Shown one piece after another: positions 15,958 through 25,557 of a DNA stretch of 64,000 bases (positions are counted from its first letter, which is position 1; each line of letters starts with the position of its first letter). The position numbers and the translations under genes were made by a program. The notes beneath the pieces were generated by a model. The model saw nothing but the letters and a program-made list of their open reading frames with translations, was not told where the DNA came from and ran no database searches. Source of the stretch: an uncultured Cuneatibacter sp. (GTDB lineage Bacteria > Bacillota > Clostridia > Lachnospirales > Lachnospiraceae); NCBI GenBank assembly GCA_934234215.1, contig CAKQHB010000005.1, positions 62,001-126,000 of the forward strand, given 5' to 3'.

Positions 15958-18468
15958 TTAGGAATCAGACTCCAGCAGTTCTAAAACACGCTTTCTCTTG
16001 GAACGGACATCTCCCTCGATGCCTAATTTTGCATAGATCTGATTCGTATACTGCTTCACACTGCCTTCGGAAAGGTACAGCTTCTCCGCAATCTCCCGAT
16101 TGCTCAGACGCTTCGCCAGTAACTGCACAATGTCGTATTCCCGGTCTGTCAGCGCTGCAAAGACGGTCTGACGTTCTGCTCCCTTTCGCATGCGGCTGCA
16201 CTGCGCCTCATACTGCTCTCCCAGCACAAGCACCCGTATAAGCAATTCACTTTGCTCTCGCTTTGCCAGTTCTGCAAATACTGCTTTCAGATACCGAGTA
16301 TTCTCCACAAAGGGCATCACCAGACCATCTGGTTCTGCCTCTGCAAGCGCCTCACGAAGCTGTCTCAGCACCTCTGATCGTTTTCCCAGCTGTTCATATG
16401 CCGCTGCTGCCTGCACCCGGATTTGGAGTGCTACAAGCCCGTAATGAAGTCCTGTGCATACCGTCAGCTGCTGTTCGCTCCGGGCAATGACCTTTGCATA
16501 ATTCCCCTGCGCCAGATACACCTGATTTTCAATCAGTTCCATCATCGGTCTGCCCGGTGCCAAAAAATTCACCGTATTCAGCTCATGCGTCCGGAACAGC
16601 TCCGGAATCCGTTTTTCTTCTCCAAGCAGAGCGCTATAGTAAGCATAGCTGCTGTTCCACAGATTGAGCCATGACACGTTATGCTGCTTTCGCACCTGCT
16701 CCAATCGTTCTGTGTACAAAAGCTGTGCTTCCACATCCATGCACAAGGACAAACGCAACTGCAGAAAGTCACAGCACAGCGCCATATTCTCCTGTTCCCT
16801 TCCTTCTATCTGCGCATAGGCACGTTCCAGCTCGATGTGCGCATCCACAAATCTTCCCTGCATATAAGCTGCTTCCCCGCTCATGATCCTTTCTGCGCTC
16901 CGTCCATGTCCATCGGTGATCTGATAATAGTGCGGCATACATTCTTCCATCTCTGCCAGCTCTTTGCTCAGATTTCCCGGTTCTCTGTGAAACATCCAGA
17001 GTACCGATGGCGATCCAAATGTCCAACCACCATTTTTTCGAATACTGATGGCAGGTCGTGACATCTGTGCGCTGGCGCTACGATGCAGGCGGCTCATCTG
17101 TGTAATATCATTATAGAAAAGAAAACTCAGAATCAGGTCACACTCTCCTGCCAGATTGCCTCGCTCTGTGAGCGACCACTCTGGATGTTCTGCAATTGAT
17201 TCCAACAACAATTTTTTCAGCTCCAGCATTTTCGGAATCTGTCCCCAGTTAAACATGCTCCGCATCAATACAAGCAATGCGAGAGGATGTTCTTTTAATA
17301 TTTCCGATGGGCACTCTTCCAGAAATCCCAATACCTCCGCCGGCTTTAACGATGTCAGCAAAATACCGGCATCCTTCTGAATCACCCGCAATGCGCCATC
17401 CAGATCCTTCCCTGCACGGTATGATGCCAGCGCATGCAGATACAAGCTCTGTTTTTCATACCACGCACCATAGCGTTTTTGATAGCCCCGCTGTCGCTCC
17501 GTATCCCACGACCGGAATCTTCTCTCGGCGCACTCCTTCATCATATGATGAAAGCGATAGTTTTGACCGTCCGGCAGCCGTTTTACAAAGGCATTCTGCT
17601 CCGTCAGTTCCTTTAAAAGAGCTGCTGCTTCCTCCTGCTTTGTCACGAACTGCGCCATCTCTACGGAAAATTCATCTGCCAGTCCCATGACCGTGAGAAA
17701 TTCCTGTCTTTTCTCCGCTAGTGGCTCCATCATCGCTGCAGAAAACATCCCATAAATATCGGATGCCGAGTCTGGAAGTGTTCTTCGTTCAGACAGCGTC
17801 TGCAAACTCAGATACACTGCCGAGAACCATCCTTCCGTGGCATGTGACAGTATCTGCAGCTGCTCCTGCGTCAACTCGATGCCGCTGCGATATGCATACG
17901 CTGCAATCTCCGCTTCCCGCAGCCGCAGCTGCTCCACATGGATCTGATACACTCGCCCGCCGAGAGTAAGCAGCTGCCGCTCCGACAACACGCGATCTCT
18001 GCTTGCCAGAATCATATGCACATTTTCCGGAAGCTGCCTTGCCAGGCGACACAAAAACTCTGCTCCGCGGCTATCTTTCAACAAATGGAAATCATCCAGA
18101 AACAGATACCAGCTCTTTTCTCCTCCCAATCTGCAGCACAGTTCCTCCGTCAAAAATGCCGCGCTCGCGGTATCATTTGGGCACTCATACTCCCGCAGAA
18201 AATCCAGCCCTGCCGCTGCAAAACCATTTTGAACACTTCGCCAGAAAATTGCGAGGTTCTCCGAATAGACACTGATCCGGATTACCCCCATTCGCCCGGC
18301 ATCCGAAGTTTCTTCCCTCTTTCCCAGCAGCCAGTTCACTGCCGTCGTCTTGCCATAGCCCATCGGTGCAACGACTGTCATGAGCGGACAGCAGAATGCC
18401 TCCAGCAGACAGCTTTGCAGACGTTCTGATATATAAACGGTATTCAAAGACCCTTTCTTTTTTGGCAT
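15958..18468 (-). CDS. large LuxR-family (MalT-like, LAL) transcription regulator
   Basis: An 836-aa regulator. An N-terminal STAND ATPase has Walker A APMGYGKTTAV (about residues 35-45) and Walker B LFLDDFHLL. A long helical TPR-like middle (about 350-750) probably binds the inducer. A C-terminal LuxR helix-turn-helix reads LTDREYDIVQLLAKRLSNRE then SEGSVKQYTNQIYAKLGI. ATG at 18468 has GAGGGTG at good spacing; another ATG at 18483 does not. Family members such as MalT activate catabolic genes on binding ATP and a sugar. The target here is unknown; the lipoprotein/DUF3137 operon just downstream is one candidate. Confidence 0.88.
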   Translation of the reverse strand: MPKKKGSLNTVYISERLQSCLLEAFCCPLMTVVAPMGYGKTTAVNWLLGKREETSDAGRMGVIRISVYSENLAIFWRSVQNGFAAAGLDFLREYECPNDTASAAFLTEELCCRLGGEKSWYLFLDDFHLLKDSRGAEFLCRLARQLPENVHMILASRDRVLSERQLLTLGGRVYQIHVEQLRLREAEIAAYAYRSGIELTQEQLQILSHATEGWFSAVYLSLQTLSERRTLPDSASDIYGMFSAAMMEPLAEKRQEFLTVMGLADEFSVEMAQFVTKQEEAAALLKELTEQNAFVKRLPDGQNYRFHHMMKECAERRFRSWDTERQRGYQKRYGAWYEKQSLYLHALASYRAGKDLDGALRVIQKDAGILLTSLKPAEVLGFLEECPSEILKEHPLALLVLMRSMFNWGQIPKMLELKKLLLESIAEHPEWSLTERGNLAGECDLILSFLFYNDITQMSRLHRSASAQMSRPAISIRKNGGWTFGSPSVLWMFHREPGNLSKELAEMEECMPHYYQITDGHGRSAERIMSGEAAYMQGRFVDAHIELERAYAQIEGREQENMALCCDFLQLRLSLCMDVEAQLLYTERLEQVRKQHNVSWLNLWNSSYAYYSALLGEEKRIPELFRTHELNTVNFLAPGRPMMELIENQVYLAQGNYAKVIARSEQQLTVCTGLHYGLVALQIRVQAAAAYEQLGKRSEVLRQLREALAEAEPDGLVMPFVENTRYLKAVFAELAKREQSELLIRVLVLGEQYEAQCSRMRKGAERQTVFAALTDREYDIVQLLAKRLSNREIAEKLYLSEGSVKQYTNQIYAKLGIEGDVRSKRKRVLELLESDS

Positions 18469-18529
18469 TGTTTTCACCCTCATACGTTGTTTTTCTGTCT
18501 CTATTTTATCATAAATTCTTCCAAAAGAG

Positions 18530-18585
18530 GAAAAGAAAAGGACACTGCTCTGAAACTTCTAATCTGTTACAGATACAGCGTCCTT
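18530..18585 (-). terminator. terminator of secDF
   Basis: Minus-strand arms AAGGAC and GTCCTT with inner CTG/CAG pairing, followed by TTCTTTT. It lies about 37 bp past the secDF stop. Confidence 0.6.
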
Positions 18586-18621
18586 AAATAAACTCTTATG
18601 CAGGTTTTCGGAAAAAGAAAA

Positions 18622-20781
18622 TTACTTTCTCTTCAGATCTGCTACCGTCTTTGCCTTGTGGTGCATCAGTCTCCACATGGAACCTGCCAGGCATACAGAA
18701 GAGTATGCACCGCAGATAACACCAACGATCAGAGGCAGTGCAAATGCCTGCATGTTGGATACACCCATGATATACAGTACCAGAACTGCAATCAAGGTGG
18801 TGATGGAGGTGTTGATACTTCTGCTCAGTGTTGCTGTGATTGCACGGTTTGTAACCTCGTTCAGATCCTCGTCCGGCTTTGCCAGAGACAGCTCCTCACG
18901 CACGCGGTCGAAGATAATGATCGTTGCGTTGATGGAGTAACCAAGTACAGTCAGGATGCAGGCGATGAAGGTATTACCAACGCTCCAGCGCAGAACTGCG
19001 TAGAAGGTGATTAAAACCAGTACGTCATGTGCCAGTGCGATGATGGAACTGGTCGCAAAACGAATATCCTTAAACCGGAACCAGATGTATAACAGCATCA
19101 GAACGAGAGATACCAGAACTGCCTCAATGGCACTTCTCTGAGTCTCACGGCCAACGGTCGCACTGATGTTCTCCGGGCTGATTGCAGATTCGTCAATGCC
19201 GAACTTCTCGCACAGAGCGTCGTTCAGAGCATTTCTCTCATCCAGTGTCAGCTCTCTGGTCTTAATGATGATCTCGTTGGAACCAACTACTTTGTTTGCC
19301 TGAGCGCCTGCGTTCGGAGCAACTTCCTCAACGATCGGCAGGATCTCAGAATGGATCTCTTCGATCGTCAGATCTTCATTCAGCATAACATTCGTGGAAG
19401 TACCGCCGATGAAGTCCAGGCTGAAGTTCAGAGCGTTATTTCCCTTGGAGTTGTTGATTACCATGCTGCCGATACCGGTCAGGATTACAACACAGGAAAC
19501 AGCGATCCAGAGAAACTTCTTCTCTACAATGTGCAGAGGCTTAACCATCTTTGCCTTACCATACATCTTTTCACTCTGCAGTCCGATGTTGTACAGACCA
19601 TTCAGAGCCAGTCTTGTGATCACAAGAGCTGTAAACATGGAAAGAACAACACCAAGTCCCAGAGTTGTTGCAAATCCACGGATCGTACCGGAACCAAGGA
19701 TGTACAGAACAACTGCTGCAATCAGAGTCGTTACGTTACCATCCACGATTGCGGACAGAGCCTTATCAAAGCCACCCTTAATTGCACCCTGAACGCTGCG
19801 TCCGTTTGCGATCTCCTCGCGGATACGGGCAAAGATAACGACGTTCGCATCAACTGCCATACCGATAGAAAGTACGATACCGGCGATACCGGACAGTGTC
19901 ATCGTCACCTGGAAGGTACTTAACAGCATCACGATCATGAATACATACAGGATCAGTGCCAGGCTGGCTGCAACACCGGGAACACGATAAACCACGATCA
20001 TGAACACAATGATCAGTGCAATTGCGATCAGTGCTGCCATCAGGCTGGTAGAAACGGCTGCTTCACCAAGCTTTGCACCAACTACGTTGGAACGCAGCTC
20101 TTTCAGTTCCAGAGGCAGTGCGCCGACACGGATGTTCGATGCCAGAGTCTCTGCTTCATCCCAGGAAGAGATCTTTGTGATCTGGCAGGTCTCGGAATCA
20201 ATTGCCTCGTCTACACGGGGGCTGCTGATTGTCTGATTATCATAAATAATATTGATGACATTGCCGACATTTGCTGCTGTTGCCTCTGCAAATGCTGCAC
20301 GACCTTCTTCGTTCAGAGTCAGCTCAACGCCGTACTCCACGGAATTCGTTGTCTGATTCTTTGTGCTGTACGCCTGTGCATCTACGATCATGTTGCCGTT
20401 CAGCACTTCAGTACCATCACTCAACTTGAAGGAAAGTGTACCGGGCTGACCCAGCTCTTCCAAAATCTTGTTGGCATCCTGAACACCAGGAATGTCTACG
20501 TTGATTCGATCGGAACCCTCCAGATATACTTCTGCTTCACTGGAATAGCTTTCCACACGCTTCTGCAGCTTCAACTTTGTGTCGTTAATTGCTTCTGAGG
20601 AAGGATTATCGTCCACAACTGTGTAAGTAATGCTGACACCACCGGCAAGATCAAGACCCTGCTTGATGTCGTAGATGCTTCCGGACTTATCACTCCCCAG
20701 TCCGTTTATGGCAGTGAATGCAAAAAACGCGATCAATACGACCAGCAATACAAGCTGCCATATTCCTTTCTTTCTGTTCAT
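18622..20781 (-). CDS. secDF: protein translocase subunit SecDF (fused)
   Basis: A 719-aa fusion of SecD (about 1-410) and SecF (about 415-719), each with six membrane segments. They use the proton motive force to help pull exported proteins through SecYEG. SecD marks are GLDLAGGVSITYTV and DANVVIFARIREE; SecF marks are FSLDFIGGTSTNV and YSINATIIIFDRVREEL. ATG at 20781 follows AGGAGAAG; longer upstream frames lack a site. Fused secDF is the Firmicutes arrangement. It has its own promoter and terminator. Confidence 0.96.
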   Translation of the reverse strand: MNRKKGIWQLVLLVVLIAFFAFTAINGLGSDKSGSIYDIKQGLDLAGGVSITYTVVDDNPSSEAINDTKLKLQKRVESYSSEAEVYLEGSDRINVDIPGVQDANKILEELGQPGTLSFKLSDGTEVLNGNMIVDAQAYSTKNQTTNSVEYGVELTLNEEGRAAFAEATAANVGNVINIIYDNQTISSPRVDEAIDSETCQITKISSWDEAETLASNIRVGALPLELKELRSNVVGAKLGEAAVSTSLMAALIAIALIIVFMIVVYRVPGVAASLALILYVFMIVMLLSTFQVTMTLSGIAGIVLSIGMAVDANVVIFARIREEIANGRSVQGAIKGGFDKALSAIVDGNVTTLIAAVVLYILGSGTIRGFATTLGLGVVLSMFTALVITRLALNGLYNIGLQSEKMYGKAKMVKPLHIVEKKFLWIAVSCVVILTGIGSMVINNSKGNNALNFSLDFIGGTSTNVMLNEDLTIEEIHSEILPIVEEVAPNAGAQANKVVGSNEIIIKTRELTLDERNALNDALCEKFGIDESAISPENISATVGRETQRSAIEAVLVSLVLMLLYIWFRFKDIRFATSSIIALAHDVLVLITFYAVLRWSVGNTFIACILTVLGYSINATIIIFDRVREELSLAKPDEDLNEVTNRAITATLSRSINTSITTLIAVLVLYIMGVSNMQAFALPLIVGVICGAYSSVCLAGSMWRLMHHKAKTVADLKRK

Positions 20782-20831
20782 CTTTCTTCTCCTAATCACT
20801 GATGTATGCAGATTCTTGCCGCATCTTAATA

Positions 20832-20859
20832 AGTATACCACACAGCTCTGATTATGCAA
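20832..20859 (-). promoter_or_regulatory. promoter of secDF
   Basis: Minus strand: TTGCAT (20854-20859), 16 bp, TATACT (20832-20837). Confidence 0.6.
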
Positions 20860-20932
20860 TCTTTTTTCTGCCGAAACCAACATAAATACGCTCTTTTTTT
20901 CATATAAATGCACTACTTAGGAGGTATCTGCC

Positions 20933-21292
20933 ATGACTCAGAAGCAACTGACGTTTCTGTTAAAAACACTTTTCATTTCGTATCTTTTCACGCTGATTGC
21001 CCTTTTGGCAGCCGCATTCGCCATGTATCGTCTGCACCTGCGGGCATCCCAGATGGAGACGATCATCGTCTTACTCTATCTCGCATCCTGCTTTCTCGGC
21101 GGTTTTCTCACCGGAAAATCCATGAAGACGAGACGGATGCTCTGCGGACTTGGATTCGGACTGCTTTACTTTCTTGTGCTGTTAGGCATTTCCGGCATTC
21201 TGAGGCATTCGCTCTACAGCCAGTTTAGTGATGTCGTCCGTGTACTCGGTTTTTGCGCCGCCGGCGGTGCGTTGGGAGGTATTTCCAGCTGA
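20933..21292 (+). CDS. TIGR04086-type small membrane protein
   Basis: A 119-aa protein with four hydrophobic segments and the GGFLTGKSMKTRRMLCGLGF loop seen in the TIGR04086/YrzE-like family. These are small integral membrane proteins of Firmicutes with no known function. Start ATG with AGGAGG eight bases upstream. It stands divergent from secDF. Confidence 0.8.
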   Translation: MTQKQLTFLLKTLFISYLFTLIALLAAAFAMYRLHLRASQMETIIVLLYLASCFLGGFLTGKSMKTRRMLCGLGFGLLYFLVLLGISGILRHSLYSQFSDVVRVLGFCAAGGALGGISS

Positions 21293-21320
21293 TCTTTCTG
21301 CGAGGAATTGTAATCAGGGG

Positions 21321-21351
21321 TTGACAAACAGGGAATCTTCTGCGATATATT
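21321..21351 (+). promoter_or_regulatory. likely promoter of the BMP-like gene
   Basis: TTGACA (21321-21326) followed by GATATATT. GATATA (21344-21349) gives a 17-bp spacer and TATATT (21346-21351) a 19-bp spacer. The -35 box is perfect and the -10 box ambiguous. Confidence 0.45.
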
Positions 21352-21387
21352 AAGGATGCAAGTATTATTCAAAAACAGGAGGTCTCT

Positions 21388-23307
21388 ATGTCGATAGATG
21401 ATTATAAAAACGCACAAAAAGCCGGTGTTGCCGAATATCGCAGCTGCCTGCTTCGCGGAAAGTATCCCTATCTTCCGATTCTGGAGGAGTCTATTCAGGC
21501 ATCCGACATCGAATCCGTAACAAATCTCGGACTTGTGCAGATACCTGCAAAATGGATCGTCGGTACTTACACGGCTGCCAGACGCACCTCCTTTGCACCG
21601 AATTTCATGCCCTTGCTGGACGCAAAGACAGAATTTGCGACAAAGTGGACGGCACTTTTGGATGCCCATCTCTCCGATGGTATTCGCGATCCGATCAAAG
21701 CCTATGAATATATGAATAAATTCTACGTCATCGAGGGAAATAAGCGCGTCAGCGTACTGAAATACTGCGATGCCGTTGCCATTGCCGGCGAGGTCATCCG
21801 CCTCGTTCCGAAGCGTACCGAAGAAAAAGAAAATAAGATCTATTTCGAATTTATTGATTTTTATCGCCACACAAGCGTCAACTATGTGTGGTTCACGCAG
21901 GAAGGCAGCTTTGCCAAACTGTTGCTGCATGTCACCGGCGGAGAAGACCGTGACTGGACCGACGAAGAAAAGACCGATTTTCACTCCGTCTACACCCGTT
22001 TTTCCAAAGCTTTTCGGGAAAAGGGCGGCAAAAAGCTGGCAATCACCACCGGCGATGCCCTGCTGACCTATCTGGATATTTATTCCTATGAAACTGCCCT
22101 CACAAAAATGGCAGATGATTTCAAGAACGATCTGACTCTCATGTGGAATGAAGTCCTGATGCTGACCGAGGAACACAATGTTGCCCTCGTTCTCGACCCG
22201 GAAGAGGAACAGAAGAAGAATCTATTCAGCCGAATTCTCTCCCCCTCCGGTCCCCAGTCGTTAAAGATCACGTTTATTAACGGAAAATCTCCGGAAACCT
22301 CCGGATGGACCTATGCCCACGAGTTGGGACGTATGCATCTGGAAGAAAAGTTTGGCTCCAGAGTCCAAACCGAAGTCATCAACAATGTCTCCGATGACGG
22401 AACTGCCGAGCAGATTATTTCCGATGCAGTCAACAGCGGCAGTAATCTGATCTTCACGACAACACCACTTCTGCTGGCTCCGAGCCTGAAGGTCGCTATT
22501 GAGAATCCAAAGGCGATTATTCTGAACTGCTCCGTCAATATTTCGCACCGCTATGTGCGTACTTATTATAACCGTCTATACGAAGCAAAGTTTCTCACCG
22601 GTATGATTGCGGGCGCTCTGTCCGAAAATGGTCGGATCGGCTACGTTGCAGACTATCCGATCTACGGCATGACATCCAATATCAATGCCTTTGCTCTCGG
22701 CGCTGCAATGATGAATCCCCGCGCCAGGATCTATCTGGATTGGTCTACCCGTGAGGACTACGATGAGATGGAATTTCTCAAAAAAACCGGTGTCAGCCAT
22801 GTGTCCATGCACGATATGGTAACACCGAAAAATCCCAGCCGCAAATTCGGGCTTTATTCTCTGGAGCATCAGGAGCCCCTGGCAATGCCGATCCGTGACT
22901 GGGGACGTCTGTATGAACTGATCGTGGATGCGATCTTCCGCGGCGATTTCAACAGCGAAGATGGAAAAGTCGGTCAGAAAGCGTTAAACTATCTGTGGGG
23001 AATGTCCGCAGGTGTGGTAGATCTTGTATATTCTCGCCGCCTGTCTTTCGCCACGGCACATATGGTGGACTTTATGAAGTCCTGTATCAAAAACGGCAGT
23101 TTTCTGCCTTTTTCCGGACCGATCTACACAACAGACGGAACCCGCGTCTGCGGAAAAAATCAATCTCTCACACCAGAACAGATCGTTCAGATGGACTGGC
23201 TGGCTGAAAATGTGATTGGAGAAATCCCCAGCCGAAGTGAACTGATACCGGAAGCACAAAAAATCGTCGATATTCTGGGATTGAAGCCAGATACTCCGAT
23301 CGTATAA
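21388..23307 (+). CDS. cytoplasmic BMP-like protein with N-terminal ParB-like domain
   Basis: A 639-aa protein. Residues about 1-180 contain FYVIEGNKRVSVLKYCDAVA, which looks like the ParB/sulfiredoxin nucleotide-binding motif. Residues about 285-560 resemble a BMP (PnrA-type) nucleoside-binding protein: TYAHELGRMHLEEKFG, LIFTTTPLLLAPSL, EAKFLTGMIAGALS, RIGYVADYPIYG, NAFALGAAMMNPRA. Normal BMP proteins are exported lipoproteins serving ABC transporters. This one has no signal peptide and no transporter beside it, so it is probably an intracellular ligand sensor or enzyme (inference). The phosphoesterase gene follows after 17 bp. Confidence 0.8.
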   Translation: MSIDDYKNAQKAGVAEYRSCLLRGKYPYLPILEESIQASDIESVTNLGLVQIPAKWIVGTYTAARRTSFAPNFMPLLDAKTEFATKWTALLDAHLSDGIRDPIKAYEYMNKFYVIEGNKRVSVLKYCDAVAIAGEVIRLVPKRTEEKENKIYFEFIDFYRHTSVNYVWFTQEGSFAKLLLHVTGGEDRDWTDEEKTDFHSVYTRFSKAFREKGGKKLAITTGDALLTYLDIYSYETALTKMADDFKNDLTLMWNEVLMLTEEHNVALVLDPEEEQKKNLFSRILSPSGPQSLKITFINGKSPETSGWTYAHELGRMHLEEKFGSRVQTEVINNVSDDGTAEQIISDAVNSGSNLIFTTTPLLLAPSLKVAIENPKAIILNCSVNISHRYVRTYYNRLYEAKFLTGMIAGALSENGRIGYVADYPIYGMTSNINAFALGAAMMNPRARIYLDWSTREDYDEMEFLKKTGVSHVSMHDMVTPKNPSRKFGLYSLEHQEPLAMPIRDWGRLYELIVDAIFRGDFNSEDGKVGQKALNYLWGMSAGVVDLVYSRRLSFATAHMVDFMKSCIKNGSFLPFSGPIYTTDGTRVCGKNQSLTPEQIVQMDWLAENVIGEIPSRSELIPEAQKIVDILGLKPDTPIV

Positions 23308-23324
23308 AGACAGGAAGCACACAT

Positions 23325-23975
23325 ATGAAGATATTGTTTTTAGCAGACATTGAGTCCAAATTTTTATGGGATTATTTTGATAAATCCAAGCTGGAAGGGA
23401 TTGATCTGATCATCTCCTGCGGCGATCTTTCCGCAAACTATCTTTCCTTTCTCGCAACGTTCACCCATGCTCCGATTCTCTATGTCCGCGGCAATCACGA
23501 CGGCAAGTACGAGCAGAAACCGCCGGAAGGCTGCATTGATATCGATGGAAAGCTGTACCGCTTTCAGGGACTTCGCATCCTGGGGCTGGGTGGTTCCATG
23601 CAGTACAACCATGGTCCAAACCAATATTCGGAGCATACGATGCGTTCCCGGATCTATAAGCTCTACCCGCATCTGATTGCCAGCCGCGGCATTGATATCC
23701 TCGTCACTCACTCTCCTGCCTATCGGCTCAATGATGGGGACGACATACCGCACCGCGGCTTTTCCTGCTTTATCAGCCTGTTAGACCGATTCCGCCCGGC
23801 ATTCTTCGTCCACGGACATCTGCACGCCAGTTATGGGGATCGGTTTCACAGAGAAGACCGCTATCGCAATACGTTCGTCATCAATGCATATGAGTCGTAT
23901 CTGCTTGAGCTGGACCCAAAAACGGTGAGAGATAAAGAGACGTTACATACGAATTTGTGTTATTATAAGATTTGA
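23325..23975 (+). CDS. calcineurin-like metallophosphoesterase
   Basis: A 216-aa phosphoesterase with most metal motifs: ADIES (normally DxH, His replaced by Glu), CGDLS, RGNHDG, VTHSPA and HGHLHA. Such enzymes hydrolyse phosphomono- or diesters in the cytoplasm, and the substrate is unknown. It lies 17 bp after the BMP-like gene and is surely co-transcribed. Together they suggest a nucleotide-related pathway (inference). A strong terminator follows. Confidence 0.88.
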   Translation: MKILFLADIESKFLWDYFDKSKLEGIDLIISCGDLSANYLSFLATFTHAPILYVRGNHDGKYEQKPPEGCIDIDGKLYRFQGLRILGLGGSMQYNHGPNQYSEHTMRSRIYKLYPHLIASRGIDILVTHSPAYRLNDGDDIPHRGFSCFISLLDRFRPAFFVHGHLHASYGDRFHREDRYRNTFVINAYESYLLELDPKTVRDKETLHTNLCYYKI

Positions 23976-24050
23976 AACTGGATTGGCGAATCGCCTTTCA
24001 AAGCAAATCTTACCCCTGTTATAGTTTATTTGATTGAGCTGCTCAGACAG

Positions 24051-24087
24051 AAAAGAAGACTGTTCACACTACAACAGTCTTCTTTTT
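24051..24087 (+). terminator. terminator between the phosphoesterase and gatB
   Basis: Arms AAGAAGACTGTT and AACAGTCTTCTT with loop CACACTAC and a T run. The A run on the other side makes it work in both directions, so it also serves the minus-strand gatB transcript. Confidence 0.9.
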
Positions 24088-24126
24088 CTGTGGAAATCCT
24101 GCGTGTACAGGATTGTATTTCATTTT

Positions 24127-25557
24127 TTATTTTAACAGTTCCCGCAGCAGTTCATTGACCTTTGCCGGGTTTGCCTTGCCCTTCATGGCTTTCATCGTCT
24201 GTCCTACGAGGAATCCCAGTGCCTTGTCTTTGCCGCCCTTGTAGTCTGCTACCGACTGGGGATTGGCATCCAGAACGCCCTGCACGATTTCCTTCAATTC
24301 ATCCTCGTTGTTTTCCATCAGTAACCCATGTTCTTTGACATACTGCTCCGGATCAACGTCCTCCGCAAAGATCTGCTCAAATACTTCCTTTGCAATCGTG
24401 CGGTTAATCTTGCCATCGTGGATGAGTCCGATCAGCGCTGCCAGATGCTCCGGTGCAAAATCCAGATCCGCCGCATCCATCTCATGCTCTTTCAACAGAC
24501 GCATCGTCTCCACCATGAGCCAGTTGGATACTTCCTTCGGTTTGCCACACAGCGCCGTCGTCTCCTCAAACAGATCCGCGATCCGCTTTTCGGAAGTGAG
24601 CAGTCCCGCATCGTATTCCGGCAATCCAAACTCCTCGATGTAACGGGCTTTCTTTGCGTCTGCCAGCTCCGGCTGTCTGTCCCGTACCTGCTGTAACCAT
24701 TCATTGGAAATGCGGATCGGTGCCAGATCCGGCTCCGGGAAATAGCGATAATCCTGCGCATCTTCCTTGGAACGCATTGCAAAAGAACTGTCCTTATTGT
24801 CATCCCAACGTCTCGTCTCCTGACGGATCTCTCTGCCCATCATCAGCACTTCGATCTGACGCTTGCGCTCACCCTCTACTGCGCGGGCAATGGATTTAAA
24901 CGAGTTCAGGTTTTTCATCTCGGTACGGGTGCCAAACTCCGTGCTTCCAATCTCTCGAATTGAGAGGTTGACATCGGCGCGAAGAGAACCCTCCTGCATC
25001 TTGCAGTCCGACACGCCAAGATATTGCAAGGTCGAGCGCAGCTTCTCGAGGTACGCAATCACTTCCTCCGCTGACCGCATGTCCGGATCAGAAACAATCT
25101 CAATCAGCGGCACCCCACAGCGGTTGTAATCCACCAGCGTACAGTCATCCCACTCATCGTGAATTAGTTTGCCTGCATCTTCTTCCATGTGGATCTCATG
25201 AATGCCGATGCGCTTCCTTCCGGCAGATGTCTCAATCTCGATGCCACCCTCCCGACAGATTGGCAGATAGAGCTGTGATGTCTGAAATGCCTTCGGCAGA
25301 TCCGGGTAAAAATAATTTTTCCGATCAAACTTACAATACTGGGTAATCGTGCAACCTGTGGCAAGTCCTGCTGCCATCGCAAATTCTACCACCTGCTTAT
25401 TCAGACGGGGCAGAACTCCCGGCATACCGCTGCACACCGGGCATACATGGGTATTGGGCTTTCCACCAAACTCCGTGGAGCAACCGCAGAAAATCTTTGT
25501 CTTTGTAGCAAGTTCTACATGAACCTCCAGTCCAATGACGGTTTCATACTGTTTCAT
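24127..25557 (-). CDS. gatB: Asp/Glu-tRNA amidotransferase subunit B
   Basis: A 476-aa kinase/transferase subunit of GatCAB, which converts mischarged Asp-tRNA(Asn) and Glu-tRNA(Gln) to the amide forms. It has the N-terminal GLEVHVELATKTKIFCGCST, the zinc-site CPVCSGMPG, NRCGVPLIEIVSDPD and a C-terminal YqeY-like helical tail ending in AKVNELLRELL. Its ATG overlaps the gatA stop by four bases (ATGA). Last gene of the T-box operon. Confidence 0.98.
   Translation of the reverse strand: MKQYETVIGLEVHVELATKTKIFCGCSTEFGGKPNTHVCPVCSGMPGVLPRLNKQVVEFAMAAGLATGCTITQYCKFDRKNYFYPDLPKAFQTSQLYLPICREGGIEIETSAGRKRIGIHEIHMEEDAGKLIHDEWDDCTLVDYNRCGVPLIEIVSDPDMRSAEEVIAYLEKLRSTLQYLGVSDCKMQEGSLRADVNLSIREIGSTEFGTRTEMKNLNSFKSIARAVEGERKRQIEVLMMGREIRQETRRWDDNKDSSFAMRSKEDAQDYRYFPEPDLAPIRISNEWLQQVRDRQPELADAKKARYIEEFGLPEYDAGLLTSEKRIADLFEETTALCGKPKEVSNWLMVETMRLLKEHEMDAADLDFAPEHLAALIGLIHDGKINRTIAKEVFEQIFAEDVDPEQYVKEHGLLMENNEDELKEIVQGVLDANPQSVADYKGGKDKALGFLVGQTMKAMKGKANPAKVNELLRELLK

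Noticed and set aside
21388..23307. Ordinary exported BMP lipoprotein
   Set aside because: No signal peptide or lipobox at the N terminus and no ABC transporter genes nearby.
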